Origin: Candidatus Bathyarchaeota archaeon
GTDB lineage: Archaea > Thermoproteota > Bathyarchaeia > Bathyarchaeales > Bathyarchaeaceae
DNA: 5,982 nt
Direction: 5' to 3'
NCBI GenBank assembly: GCA_020346825.1
Contig: CP070791.1
Coordinates: forward strand, 17,123-23,104
Under the pieces are notes generated by a model. The model saw only the letters and a list, made by a program, of their open reading frames with translations. It did no database searches and was not told the origin of the DNA. Made by a program: the position numbers and the translations under genes. Shown piece by piece: positions 1 to 5,139 of this stretch (the first letter of the stretch is position 1; each line of letters starts with the position of its first letter).

Positions 1-1071
1 CCTCTTCACAAACTTTATGGTCTCCCAAGCGGTTTTCTTAGTCTCACCAGGGAAACCGAGGATCACGTTCGGATTTGGCTTTATCCCAGTCTCTTTTGCC
101 CATTTAAAAGCTCTGATCGTTTGCGCCAGGGAAATCCCTTTTCCCATAGCATTTAAAACACGTTGAGAGCCTGACTCGATTCCGAACCATACGGCGACGC
201 AGCCTGCCGCCCTCATTTTAAGGAGCAACTCTTTTGTAACCATGTCCACACGGGTTTCACAACCCCATTTTACTTTCAGTTTTCGGTTCCTAATCGTCTG
301 ACATATTTCCTCAACTCTGCGTTTGTTGAGAGTGAATGCGTCATCAAGGAATACAAAGTATTCTGCGCCGTAGGTGTTGTGAAGAAACTCAAGCTCATCC
401 ACAACGTTTTTTGGGCTTCTCATTCGACATTTTCTTCCGTCCATTCTGACTTCTATGCAAAAGTTACACCACTGGACGCAGCCGCGGCTCGTCAACAAGA
501 AGAAGGTTCCATATCTTTGAAAAGCCTCAATTGGCCAGAGATGACGGGCTGGAAAGGGGAGTTCGTCGAGGTTCTCTATGTACGGTCTGTCTGGATTCCT
601 CACGATCTCTCCGTCTTTTCTGCATGTTATGCCTAACACATCGTGGTAATCCTTGCCTGCTTTTACTCTTTCAGCGAGCTCCAACAATGTGTATTCTCCT
701 TCCTTCCTCGCGACAATATCTAGAGATGCGCACTCCTGCAATGCTTTCTCATCCCAAAAAGAGACAAAATGACCGCCAACAACGGTTAGGCACTTCGAGG
801 AGACTTCTTTGGCTATTTCTGCAATTTGGAGCGCAGATTTATACGAGAGTATTACTGACGTGATTCCAACTATGTCGGGTTGGCGCCTACTAATTTCGTT
901 TCTAAACTCTTCAAGTGTGACCCTGCTTGTCTGGAAATCAATCAGATCAACTTCATGTTGATTCTTCTCTAAAACCGCAGCCAAATACCCTAAACCCAAT
1001 GAGGGCAAGGGAGGATGCTGGTAAGATCCACGCGGCAGAGGAGGGTTCACTAGAGTTACATGCGTCCTCAT
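1..1071 (-). CDS. B12-binding-domain radical SAM protein, copy 1 (3' end outside window)
   Basis: Radical SAM enzyme of the BchE/HpnP-like architecture; substrate unknown. Only the first 357 residues are in the window. Residues 1-170 form the Rossmann-like cobalamin-binding domain: VTLVNPP near the start, GLGYLAAVLE at 27-36, a glycine pair at 99-100 and RKEGEYTLLEL at 122-132. The radical SAM core follows, with the cluster motif CVQWCNFC (C198, C202, C205). Later landmarks are FLDDAFTL (241-248), ETRVDMVTKELL (272-283), GIESGSQ (298-304) and GFPGET (339-344). The ATG at 1071 is preceded by AGGGAG four bases upstream and aligns exactly with the start of the paralogue at 4796. The DxHxxG cobalamin ligand is not seen (DFQ at the equivalent place), so any B12 would be base-off without protein His. 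The family assignment is clear from sequence; the reaction is unknown. Confidence 0.93.
   Translation of the reverse strand, partial: MRTHVTLVNPPLPRGSYQHPPLPSLGLGYLAAVLEKNQHEVDLIDFQTSRVTLEEFRNEISRRQPDIVGITSVILSYKSALQIAEIAKEVSSKCLTVVGGHFVSFWDEKALQECASLDIVARKEGEYTLLELAERVKAGKDYHDVLGITCRKDGEIVRNPDRPYIENLDELPFPARHLWPIEAFQRYGTFFLLTSRGCVQWCNFCIEVRMDGRKCRMRSPKNVVDELEFLHNTYGAEYFVFLDDAFTLNKRRVEEICQTIRNRKLKVKWGCETRVDMVTKELLLKMRAAGCVAVWFGIESGSQRVLNAMGKGISLAQTIRAFKWAKETGIKPNPNVILGFPGETKKTAWETIKFVKR
563..622. repeat. 60-base block identical to 4288-4347 (copy A)
   Basis: These 60 bases match 4288-4347 without a difference and encode the KDGEIVRNPDRPYIENLD stretch at the end of the cobalamin-binding domain in both paralogues. 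Flanking codons show many synonymous differences, so the block stands out within the duplicated genes. Confidence 0.9.
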
Positions 1072-1075
1072 TCTT

Positions 1076-1081
1076 CTCCCT
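1076..1081 (-). promoter_or_regulatory. Ribosome binding site of radical SAM copy 1
   Basis: AGGGAG on the minus strand lies four bases before the ATG at 1071. The match to the archaeal anti-Shine-Dalgarno tail is partial and the spacing is short. It nevertheless supports this start, which the paralogue alignment also supports. Confidence 0.4.
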
Positions 1082-1115
1082 AGAGATTATCCGTCCATAA
1101 ACACGCGGACTGGTT

Positions 1116-1124
1116 AATTTAAAT
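1116..1124. promoter_or_regulatory. Palindromic TATA element, possibly bidirectional
   Basis: ATTTAAAT (1117-1124) is its own reverse complement and reads as a TATA box on both strands. Toward the minus strand, a start about 25 bases downstream would give radical SAM copy 1 a leader of roughly 20-25 bases. Toward the plus strand, the start would fall near 1146, just before the strong Shine-Dalgarno sequence at 1157-1164. The position is seen directly; promoter activity is inferred. Confidence 0.4.
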
Positions 1125-1156
1125 GTTAGCATAATGCGCGCGCAAGCCATGAATAA

Positions 1157-1164
1157 GGGAGGTG
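1157..1164 (+). promoter_or_regulatory. Orphan strong Shine-Dalgarno sequence (plus strand)
   Basis: GGGAGGTG contains the seven-base GGAGGTG complement of the archaeal 16S 3' tail, the best match in the window. It sits nine bases before a TTG at 1174 that opens a 71-codon frame (1174-1389), but most of that frame is antisense to the DUF71 gene, so a real protein is doubtful. The site also lies inside a 10-codon ATG frame starting at 1149. What it serves is unresolved. Confidence 0.3.
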
Positions 1165-1211
1165 TAGTCTTTTTTGAGTAACTGGAGAACGCAACGTCGG
1201 CGATGCAGCGG

Positions 1212-1226
1212 AAAACGAAAAATGTT
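1212..1226 (-). terminator. Possible T-tract terminator after the DUF71 gene
   Basis: About 10 bases past the stop at 1236, the minus strand reads ACATTTTTCGTTTT, two T tracts of five and four. Archaeal intrinsic termination can rely on such U-rich stretches without a stable hairpin, and no strong hairpin is seen here. Confidence 0.35.
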
Positions 1227-1235
1227 GAAAGGCAG

Positions 1236-1949
1236 CTATTGTTTCGGTCTCAGAAACGCTTTTTTTATGTCCATCAAAAGCCAAGTTCTCTTCCAAGACT
1301 TCGACTTTTCTTTAATCATTTTCTTCTTGAACCTGCCGATTTCAATTGTGTTTTTAAATAGTGGTGCATCAATAACCATAGTGCGATAACCCTTTCCATC
1401 TTCGCCGCAAACGTCTATTCCCTGTCTGTCAGCCAACGCTTTCAAATCCTTAATCGAAGCGTCATCAAGAACACGACCCAACCACTCTTCACCAATGCAA
1501 TCCAAGTTTACGCAGTTTATGATCGGTTTTATGCCTGCGCTTATCTCCTCTCTTAGAACATCATAAGTGTCCTTGGACGGATTCTCAATCGGCATAATCA
1601 AACTCATACCCGCCTGCCTACACATCGCCTCATAAAAAGTCTGATGAACTTGCGCATCCATACATGCATGCGCACCGACAATGTCGCCTGTTACTATGCT
1701 TTCAATTCCCTCCTTCTTGTTCAAACGCGTTAAAGTTGCAAGAATATCCTCATCTTTTTTCATCTTAACCTTAAGCTGAGGAATTCCCAAAGCCTTGGAC
1801 TGCCCCTCGATTACTGGAAAACTGTGAAAAATATACGGCTTCTTATAAACATACGAAAGAAGATAGGCAACTTCATGACCTTGCGCAACCACCTTGTGAT
1901 ATGCCAAGCAGGATTCTTTGCCTCCGATCCAGTGGACAACAACTTTCAT
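1236..1949 (-). CDS. DUF71/COG2102 PP-loop ATP-pyrophosphatase (diphthine-ammonia ligase-like)
   Basis: This 237-residue protein has the length and block order of archaeal DUF71 proteins. The N-terminal PP-loop WIGGKESCLAYHK (7-19) is the ATP-pyrophosphatase signature. It is followed by SKALGIP (51-57), VTGDIVGAHACMDAQV (86-101), EEWLGRVLDD (154-163) and GEDGKGYRTMVIDAPLF (182-198). Known members amidate diphthine on elongation factor 2 (Dph6), and another subgroup has been proposed to act in B12 salvage. This copy is mixed: EEWLGR and DAPLF resemble Dph6, TGDI resembles the other group, and the usual GE-GGEFET or GE-NGEFHT block is replaced by GEDGKGYRT. A Dph6 symbol is therefore withheld. 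The ATG at 1949 has AGGTG seven bases upstream. The gene lies 45 bases after the zinc-ribbon gene on the same strand, so co-transcription is likely, although TTAATAA-like boxes at 1991-1999 and 2020-2027 could give it its own start. Confidence 0.88.
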   Translation of the reverse strand: MKVVVHWIGGKESCLAYHKVVAQGHEVAYLLSYVYKKPYIFHSFPVIEGQSKALGIPQLKVKMKKDEDILATLTRLNKKEGIESIVTGDIVGAHACMDAQVHQTFYEAMCRQAGMSLIMPIENPSKDTYDVLREEISAGIKPIINCVNLDCIGEEWLGRVLDDASIKDLKALADRQGIDVCGEDGKGYRTMVIDAPLFKNTIEIGRFKKKMIKEKSKSWKRTWLLMDIKKAFLRPKQ

Positions 1950-1956
1950 TCAACTA

Positions 1957-1961
1957 CACCT
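1957..1961 (-). promoter_or_regulatory. Ribosome binding site of the DUF71 gene
   Basis: AGGTG on the minus strand lies seven bases before the ATG at 1949. It matches part of the AGGAGGTGATC consensus at good spacing and supports this start. Confidence 0.5.
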
Positions 1962-1994
1962 ATTATTCGAAGGGGTTAGAACAAGAACCGATTA

Positions 1995-2129
1995 TTAAGC
2001 ATTCTGCGCGCGCATAGTTTTATTAAATCTTTTTCCGCATTTGCGGCAAAATGTCGCATGGGCTGGAAGTTGCATTCCACAGAGAATACAATAGGCTGTT
2101 TTCTCTGTTGGTTTGGGCTTTCTTGTCAC
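1995..2129 (-). CDS. 44-residue zinc-ribbon protein
   Basis: A short frame that is easy to miss. GTG at 2129 opens a 44-codon frame ending in TAA at 1995-1997, followed directly by a second TAA. After a basic, proline-containing N-terminus (RKPKPTEK, 3-10) the frame gives AYCILCGMQLP and then TFCRKCGKRF. This is the classic CxxCG...CxxCG zinc-ribbon pattern, with Cys 14, 17, 28 and 31. The fold should bind one zinc ion; such ribbons mediate protein or nucleic-acid contacts and often form the cytoplasmic tail of archaeal membrane proteins. The start overlaps the stop of the upstream membrane-protein gene (GTGA), the usual arrangement for translational coupling. The frame relationship would also allow an ancestral fusion: one added G in AAGTGA joins the two proteins. 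Function is unknown beyond the fold. Confidence 0.78.
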   Translation of the reverse strand: MTRKPKPTEKTAYCILCGMQLPAHATFCRKCGKRFNKTMRAQNA

Positions 2130-2995
2130 TTAGTTGACGCTTTTGGCTTCGTCAGCTCGGTTGCCTGTGCGAGAACTTTTCTTGTTTCCATAGTTTTTCT
2201 CTTTCGTTTAGCTACAATAACCATAGCAATTGTAAAAATGAGTATTAAAATGAACAAGAAGATTCCGATTAGGATGATTGGGTTTGCAATAAAAGCCCCT
2301 AACTGATCCAAAGCAGAAAAGGAAACAGTAATCCTGTCAGAAACTGTGGGATTCATTGGAATCTCTCTGATTGGAATGTTTGCAATTTCTTGTCTGAATA
2401 AAGGCAGGTCGATTGACAAACCCAGGTGTAGGTCACTGTGGAAGTCTGCGTTTACTGCTATGTTTGCTCCACCTGAAGCGCCGGAAAGAGCTGATACAGT
2501 GAACTTCTCTGGAGGCCCAACTTCATTGAAGGTTATGGATGTTTTGGATAGACTTGCGGGGCCCTCCAAGGTTAATTGGGTTGAAGGTTCTATAGTTAGG
2601 TTAGCCGAAATGCCCGTAGTTATCGGTATTTGGAGGCTATGTCCGATGCTCTCAAAATCCAAGGAATTCCAATACCATTCATTGATGGGTGGTGGAATGA
2701 AAACAGAGACTTTGACGTTTACGGGAGTTTCGATATATATGTCGTATGTTATTGATCCTCCTCGGTCAATTGTGCTTCTTGAAGGAACTAAGTGAACTGG
2801 AAAACTGCATGTTAACCAGCATTCGACACCACCCAACAAATCTATGGGGGCTGTGGATACCGACACGGTTTCGCTGATGGGTGAACCAACAACTGGGTAA
2901 CAAATAATAAGAAAAGCAAAAAGGCTTCCAATCGCGCCAAATATGACAGTATTCTTTAAAGTCATTTTATTTGCCCCTTTTGACTTCTCAATCAT
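2126..2995 (-). CDS. Secreted, membrane-anchored beta-rich surface protein
   Basis: A hypothetical type I membrane protein of 289 residues from the ATG at 2995. A signal peptide (MTLK, then a hydrophobic core up to YPVVGSPIS) precedes about 195 outward-facing residues rich in Ser, Thr, Val, Ile and Pro, typical of a beta-sandwich ectodomain. That region has a Cys pair (CWLTC, about residues 59-63) that could form a disulphide and a possible N-glycosylation site (NLT, about 132). Near the C-terminus is one TM helix (about 239-262), a KRKRK stop-transfer stretch and a short cytoplasmic tail. No family was recognised. The start is uncertain. ATG 2995 has AGGA three bases upstream or could be leaderless from the TATA-like box at 3014-3026. 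ATG 2965 has GGGG eight bases upstream and gives a shorter signal peptide. A TTG at 3007 is less likely. The stop overlaps the zinc-ribbon GTG, so an operon is likely. Confidence 0.82.
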   Translation of the reverse strand: MIEKSKGANKMTLKNTVIFGAIGSLFAFLIICYPVVGSPISETVSVSTAPIDLLGGVECWLTCSFPVHLVPSRSTIDRGGSITYDIYIETPVNVKVSVFIPPPINEWYWNSLDFESIGHSLQIPITTGISANLTIEPSTQLTLEGPASLSKTSITFNEVGPPEKFTVSALSGASGGANIAVNADFHSDLHLGLSIDLPLFRQEIANIPIREIPMNPTVSDRITVSFSALDQLGAFIANPIILIGIFLFILILIFTIAMVIVAKRKRKTMETRKVLAQATELTKPKASTK

Positions 2996-3013
2996 AGTTC
3001 CTAACAAATTTCA

Positions 3014-3026
3014 TAATTAATAATGG
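3014..3026 (-). promoter_or_regulatory. Candidate TATA box of the surface-protein gene
   Basis: The minus strand reads CATTATTAATTAT here. A start about 25 bases downstream would fall near 2993, giving either a nearly leaderless mRNA for the ATG at 2995 or a leader of roughly 28 bases for the ATG at 2965. No clear BRE is visible upstream. Confidence 0.35.
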
Positions 3027-3060
3027 TTTCTTAGTATTTTTAATTTTGATTCCAAAGCAG

Positions 3061-3118
3061 GCGCGCGGGCACTCAGGTGGAGATATGAACACAAACTCCC
3101 GTCTTTTGCCCCCGCGCA
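3061..3118. repeat. GC-rich inverted repeat closing a 38-base loop
   Basis: GCGCGCGGGC (3061-3070) pairs with GCCCCCGCGC (3109-3118) over ten positions with a single C-C mismatch. Inside the loop GGAG (3079-3082) can pair with CTCC (3096-3099). The stem is much more GC-rich than its surroundings. On the plus strand an AT-rich TATTTTTAATTTT (about 3034-3046) lies at promoter distance upstream. This may be the core of a structured RNA or a regulatory element; no known RNA family was recognised. Confidence 0.4.
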
Positions 3119-3121
3119 TAT

Positions 3122-3172
3122 TTCGATCCTAGCCATCAAAATCAAGAGATCGAAGTCTATTTCTCTTTAGAC
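3122..3172. repeat. Two abutting inverted repeats
   Basis: TTCGATC (3122-3128) pairs with GATCGAA (3148-3154). Immediately next, GTCTA (3155-3159) pairs with TAGAC (3168-3172) around an eight-base loop. Together with the GC-rich stem just upstream this gives three consecutive potential helices, followed on the plus strand by a T6 tract at 3198-3203. Base pairing is seen in the sequence; transcription is not shown. Confidence 0.35.
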
Positions 3173-3358
3173 CCTTTCTTAGTATAGCTAGCATCGCTTT
3201 TTTCGGGTTTCAAATGGCACTTATGAGCTTATCACGAGTGACAGTGGGATTACCCAAGTTAGCCTGCGTGCAAAGCGCGCGACTTTTCTAAGGTTTTCTA
3301 TTTTGGAACGATTCTTTTTCACAAACGTCACGAGCTCTCTTTTGAGAGTATCACGCCA
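3129..3358 (-). pseudogene. Possible decayed small reading frame downstream of radical SAM copy 2
   Basis: Coding-like text runs from just past the stop of the radical SAM gene. One frame (3358 to 3221) gives a Lys/Arg-rich helical stretch including TLKRELVTFVKKNRS and LRKVARFARR. Near 3265 the coding-like signal moves to another frame giving ANLGNPTVTRDKLISAI before a TGA at 3210-3212, and after that stop the same frame continues as MLAILRKGLKRNRLRSL to a TAG at 3129-3131. One extra base and one changed stop would make a continuous protein of about 75 residues. No family was recognised and no good start was found, so chance purine-rich sequence is a real alternative. Confidence 0.22.
3335..3348. 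repeat. Small hairpin just after the stop of radical SAM copy 2
   Basis: CTCTC-TTTT-GAGAG forms a five-base-pair stem two bases beyond the stop codon at 3351. No T tract follows on the minus strand, so it is not a standard intrinsic terminator. It may protect the mRNA 3' end or mean nothing. Confidence 0.25.
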
Positions 3359-4796
3359 TCACTCTTAAGTCGGCTTTCGCGTACGACATATCTCGGGACA
3401 AATTATCGCGCTGAAGTTTAGATCTGATAGCTATGAGGAGATATGTGAAAGCTCTTTTTGTTGCTGAAATACCGTACATGGCTCCCTTAGCGTACATGCG
3501 AAGGATATAGGTCGGACGGAGATAGAAATGTTGGAAAGCCTGTTTGTGGATTTCCTCTAGCTCTTTCATGCTTAACCAAGGCGTTTCAAAGGTAGGGGTG
3601 TCTATATCATATTTGTCGAAGTCAGTTATCTTTAGCCAACCCTTTTCTTTAACGAGATCATACATGGGTGTTCCTGGGAAGGGCGTAGCTACATCGTAAC
3701 AAGATATATCGTCAGGACTTATTTTTTCCACGAACTTTATGGTCTTCCAAATGGTTTGTCTCGTTTCACCAGGGAAACCGACAACTACGTTAGGGATAGG
3801 TTGCAGCCCAATCTCTCTCAGCCAACCAAAGACCAGTATCGTTTGTTCAGTGGAGATTCCTTTCCTCATGGCATCCAAAACATGTTGAGAGCCTGACTCG
3901 ACTCCGAACCATACTCCGACGCAGCCTGCCTCCTTCATTTCAAGGAGTAACTCTTTCGTAACCATGTCTACACGGGTTCCGCAGTACCAGCTTATCTTCA
4001 GTTTTCGCTTCTTGATCTCTTTGCATAATTCCTCAATTCTGGCGTTATCGAGGGTGAATACGTCGTCGAAGAAGGTGAATTGGGTCGCGCCGTAAGTGTT
4101 GTGAAGAAACTCAAGCTCGTCCACGACGTTTTTTGGGCTTCTCACGCGATATTTTCGCCCGTGCATTCTGACTGTCGCGCAGAATTTGCACCAGTAGAAG
4201 CAGCCGCGGCTCGTTATCAAGTTGAACATCTCCCCTTCTCTTCGGTGGCGGTCTCTAGGCCAGAGATGAAAAGCTGGGAAGGGAAGATCGTCGAGGTTCT
4301 CTATGTACGGTCTGTCTGGATTCCTCACGATCTCTCCGTCTTTTCTGTAAGTTATGCCTAACACGTCATGAAAAGTCTTGCGTGCTTCCAGTTTTTGCAC
4401 CAGCTCCAGCAGTGTGTTCTCGCCCTCCTTTCTCACGACAACATCCAAGTATGGGCATTCTTGCAGTGCTTTGTCGTCCCAGAATGTTACGTGAACACCA
4501 CCGAGAATGGTTAGGCAGTTTGGACACGTTTCCTTAGTGATTCTTGCTAGTTTCAGCGCAGATTTATACGTGAGTGTGGCCGACGTTATTCCGACTATGT
4601 CGGGTTGACGCTTGCTGATTTCACCTCTGAATTCTTCGTGTGAAAGCTTGAGTGCTGGGCAGTCAACCACGTCAACCTCATATTGATTTTTCTCTAAAAC
4701 AGCAGCCAGATAGCCCAAACCTACTGGGGCCTGGGGCGGATGCCCCGAGGATCCACGCGGGTAGGGTGGATTCACAAGGGTTACATGTGGCTTCAT
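3351..4796 (-). CDS. B12-binding-domain radical SAM protein, copy 2 (complete)
   Basis: Complete 481-residue enzyme, a usual length for cobalamin-domain radical SAM proteins of the BchE/HpnP type. Residues 1-170 are the cobalamin-binding domain: VTLVNPPYPRG, GLGYLAAVLE at 27-36, GGVHVTFW at 99-106 and RKEGENTLLEL at 122-132. The radical SAM domain carries CFYWCKFC (C199, C203, C206) for the 4Fe-4S cluster and S-adenosylmethionine, then FFDDVFTL (242-249), GTRVDMVTKELL (273-284), GVESGSQ (298-304), GFPGET (340-345) and PFPGTPMYD (372-380). The C-terminal 90 residues are helical and basic. DxHxxG is absent (DCP at 45-47). It is co-linear with copy 1 apart from one inserted codon before the cysteine motif, and by eye about two thirds of residues are identical. 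Relatives modify unactivated carbons in lipids, hopanoids and tetrapyrroles; the substrate here is unknown. The ATG at 4796 has only weak SD-like sequence upstream. Confidence 0.95.
   Translation of the reverse strand: MKPHVTLVNPPYPRGSSGHPPQAPVGLGYLAAVLEKNQYEVDVVDCPALKLSHEEFRGEISKRQPDIVGITSATLTYKSALKLARITKETCPNCLTILGGVHVTFWDDKALQECPYLDVVVRKEGENTLLELVQKLEARKTFHDVLGITYRKDGEIVRNPDRPYIENLDDLPFPAFHLWPRDRHRREGEMFNLITSRGCFYWCKFCATVRMHGRKYRVRSPKNVVDELEFLHNTYGATQFTFFDDVFTLDNARIEELCKEIKKRKLKISWYCGTRVDMVTKELLLEMKEAGCVGVWFGVESGSQHVLDAMRKGISTEQTILVFGWLREIGLQPIPNVVVGFPGETRQTIWKTIKFVEKISPDDISCYDVATPFPGTPMYDLVKEKGWLKITDFDKYDIDTPTFETPWLSMKELEEIHKQAFQHFYLRPTYILRMYAKGAMYGISATKRAFTYLLIAIRSKLQRDNLSRDMSYAKADLRVMA
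4288..4347. repeat. 60-base block identical to 563-622 (copy B)
   Basis: Second copy of the identical block, inside radical SAM copy 2 in the same orientation and at the equivalent codons. The wider alignment of 1-1071 with 3723-4796 is a diverged direct repeat produced by gene duplication. Confidence 0.9.
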
Positions 4797-4840
4797 TTTT
4801 CTTCACAAATTTTCATTCTTCTACAAATGCATTGGACTGA

Positions 4841-4855
4841 GCTTAAAGGTTTCGC
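4841..4855 (-). promoter_or_regulatory. BRE/TATA promoter of radical SAM copy 2
   Basis: The minus strand reads GCGAAACCTTTAAGC: a CGAAA-type BRE followed by a CTTTAAG TATA box. A start about 25 bases downstream (near 4819) leaves a leader of about 23 bases before the ATG at 4796. This is the most convincing promoter in the window by sequence. Confidence 0.45.
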
Positions 4856-4960
4856 ATAACAAGGGTTCATGTTAAAATAAAGAGACGATTAATAAAAAGG
4901 CTTTGAAGCGATTCGGGAATTCTTTAATAGAGGAAGTGACTGGGTGCGTCGCCTTTGACT

Positions 4961-5089
4961 TCAATCCGTTTTCTCAAGACTCTCATATTTTTGCGTTATA
5001 GTTTTCACTTCCCAAATAATGCTCTCATCAGGTTTCAATCGCCATTGACCAATTGATTCAGTTCTTTCATACTTGTTTTTCTCAGTCAT
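4961..5089 (-). CDS. 42-residue charged hypothetical protein (longest intact part of the broken frame)
   Basis: If the frame changes are real and tolerated, this is the longest intact small gene in the stretch between the two divergent radical SAM genes. The ATG at 5089 has GTGA five bases upstream, an SD-like fragment that also contains the stop of the preceding 25-codon frame, as in coupled translation. The product is rich in Glu, Lys and Thr, with two Trp residues (16 and 26), no hydrophobic segment and no cysteines. No family was recognised. Confidence 0.35.
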   Translation of the reverse strand: MTEKNKYERTESIGQWRLKPDESIIWEVKTITQKYESLEKTD

Positions 5090-5102
5090 TCTTTTCACTT
5101 TT

Positions 5103-5139
5103 TCGCCAAATCCAATTTTTTAACTGGATCTTTAGGCGA
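5103..5139. repeat. 37-base imperfect inverted repeat
   Basis: TCGCC-AAA-TCCAATT on the left faces AACTGGA-TC-TTT-A-GGCGA on the right around a TTTT centre. Arms pair at TCGCC/GGCGA, AAA/TTT, TCCA/TGGA and the inner TT/AA, with two small bulges and one A-C mismatch, about 14 pairs in total. It lies in the spacer between divergent genes, within the 25-codon minus frame. It could be an operator or an RNA hairpin. Confidence 0.55.

Larger units (their letters stand above)
2996..3350. other. Intergenic region between radical SAM copy 2 and the surface-protein gene
   Basis: About 355 bases without a confident gene. It holds the candidate surface-protein promoter, three consecutive inverted repeats, two GCGCGC runs (3061-3067 and 3275-3281), a T6 tract at 3198-3203, a small hairpin after the radical SAM stop and the coding-like fragments described separately. 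Confidence 0.6.

Noticed and set aside
379..636. Open plus-strand frame with a matching counterpart at 4080-4361
   Set aside because: Both are antisense shadows of the same part of the two radical SAM paralogues; their similarity to each other simply reflects the duplication.
953..1150. 65-codon minus-strand frame starting MACARIML
   Set aside because: It overlaps the start of radical SAM copy 1 in another frame and lacks a ribosome site; the overlapping gene is conserved with its paralogue.
2346..2795. 149-codon plus-strand frame
   Set aside because: It lies entirely antisense to the surface-protein gene, which has a signal peptide, a TM helix and a coherent ectodomain.
3084..3131. 15-codon plus-strand frame MNTNSRLLPPRIFRS preceded by AGGTGGAG
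   Set aside because: It is very short and sits inside the inverted-repeat loop and stem; the SD-like match may be chance.
3111..3131. TTCGATCC resembling a tRNA T-loop
   Set aside because: The flanking bases do not form a T stem, and no acceptor, D or anticodon arm can be assembled on either strand.
3017..3136. 39-codon minus-strand frame starting MARIEICAGAKDG
   Set aside because: It has no ribosome site or convincing composition and runs through the GC-rich inverted repeat; coding is not supported.
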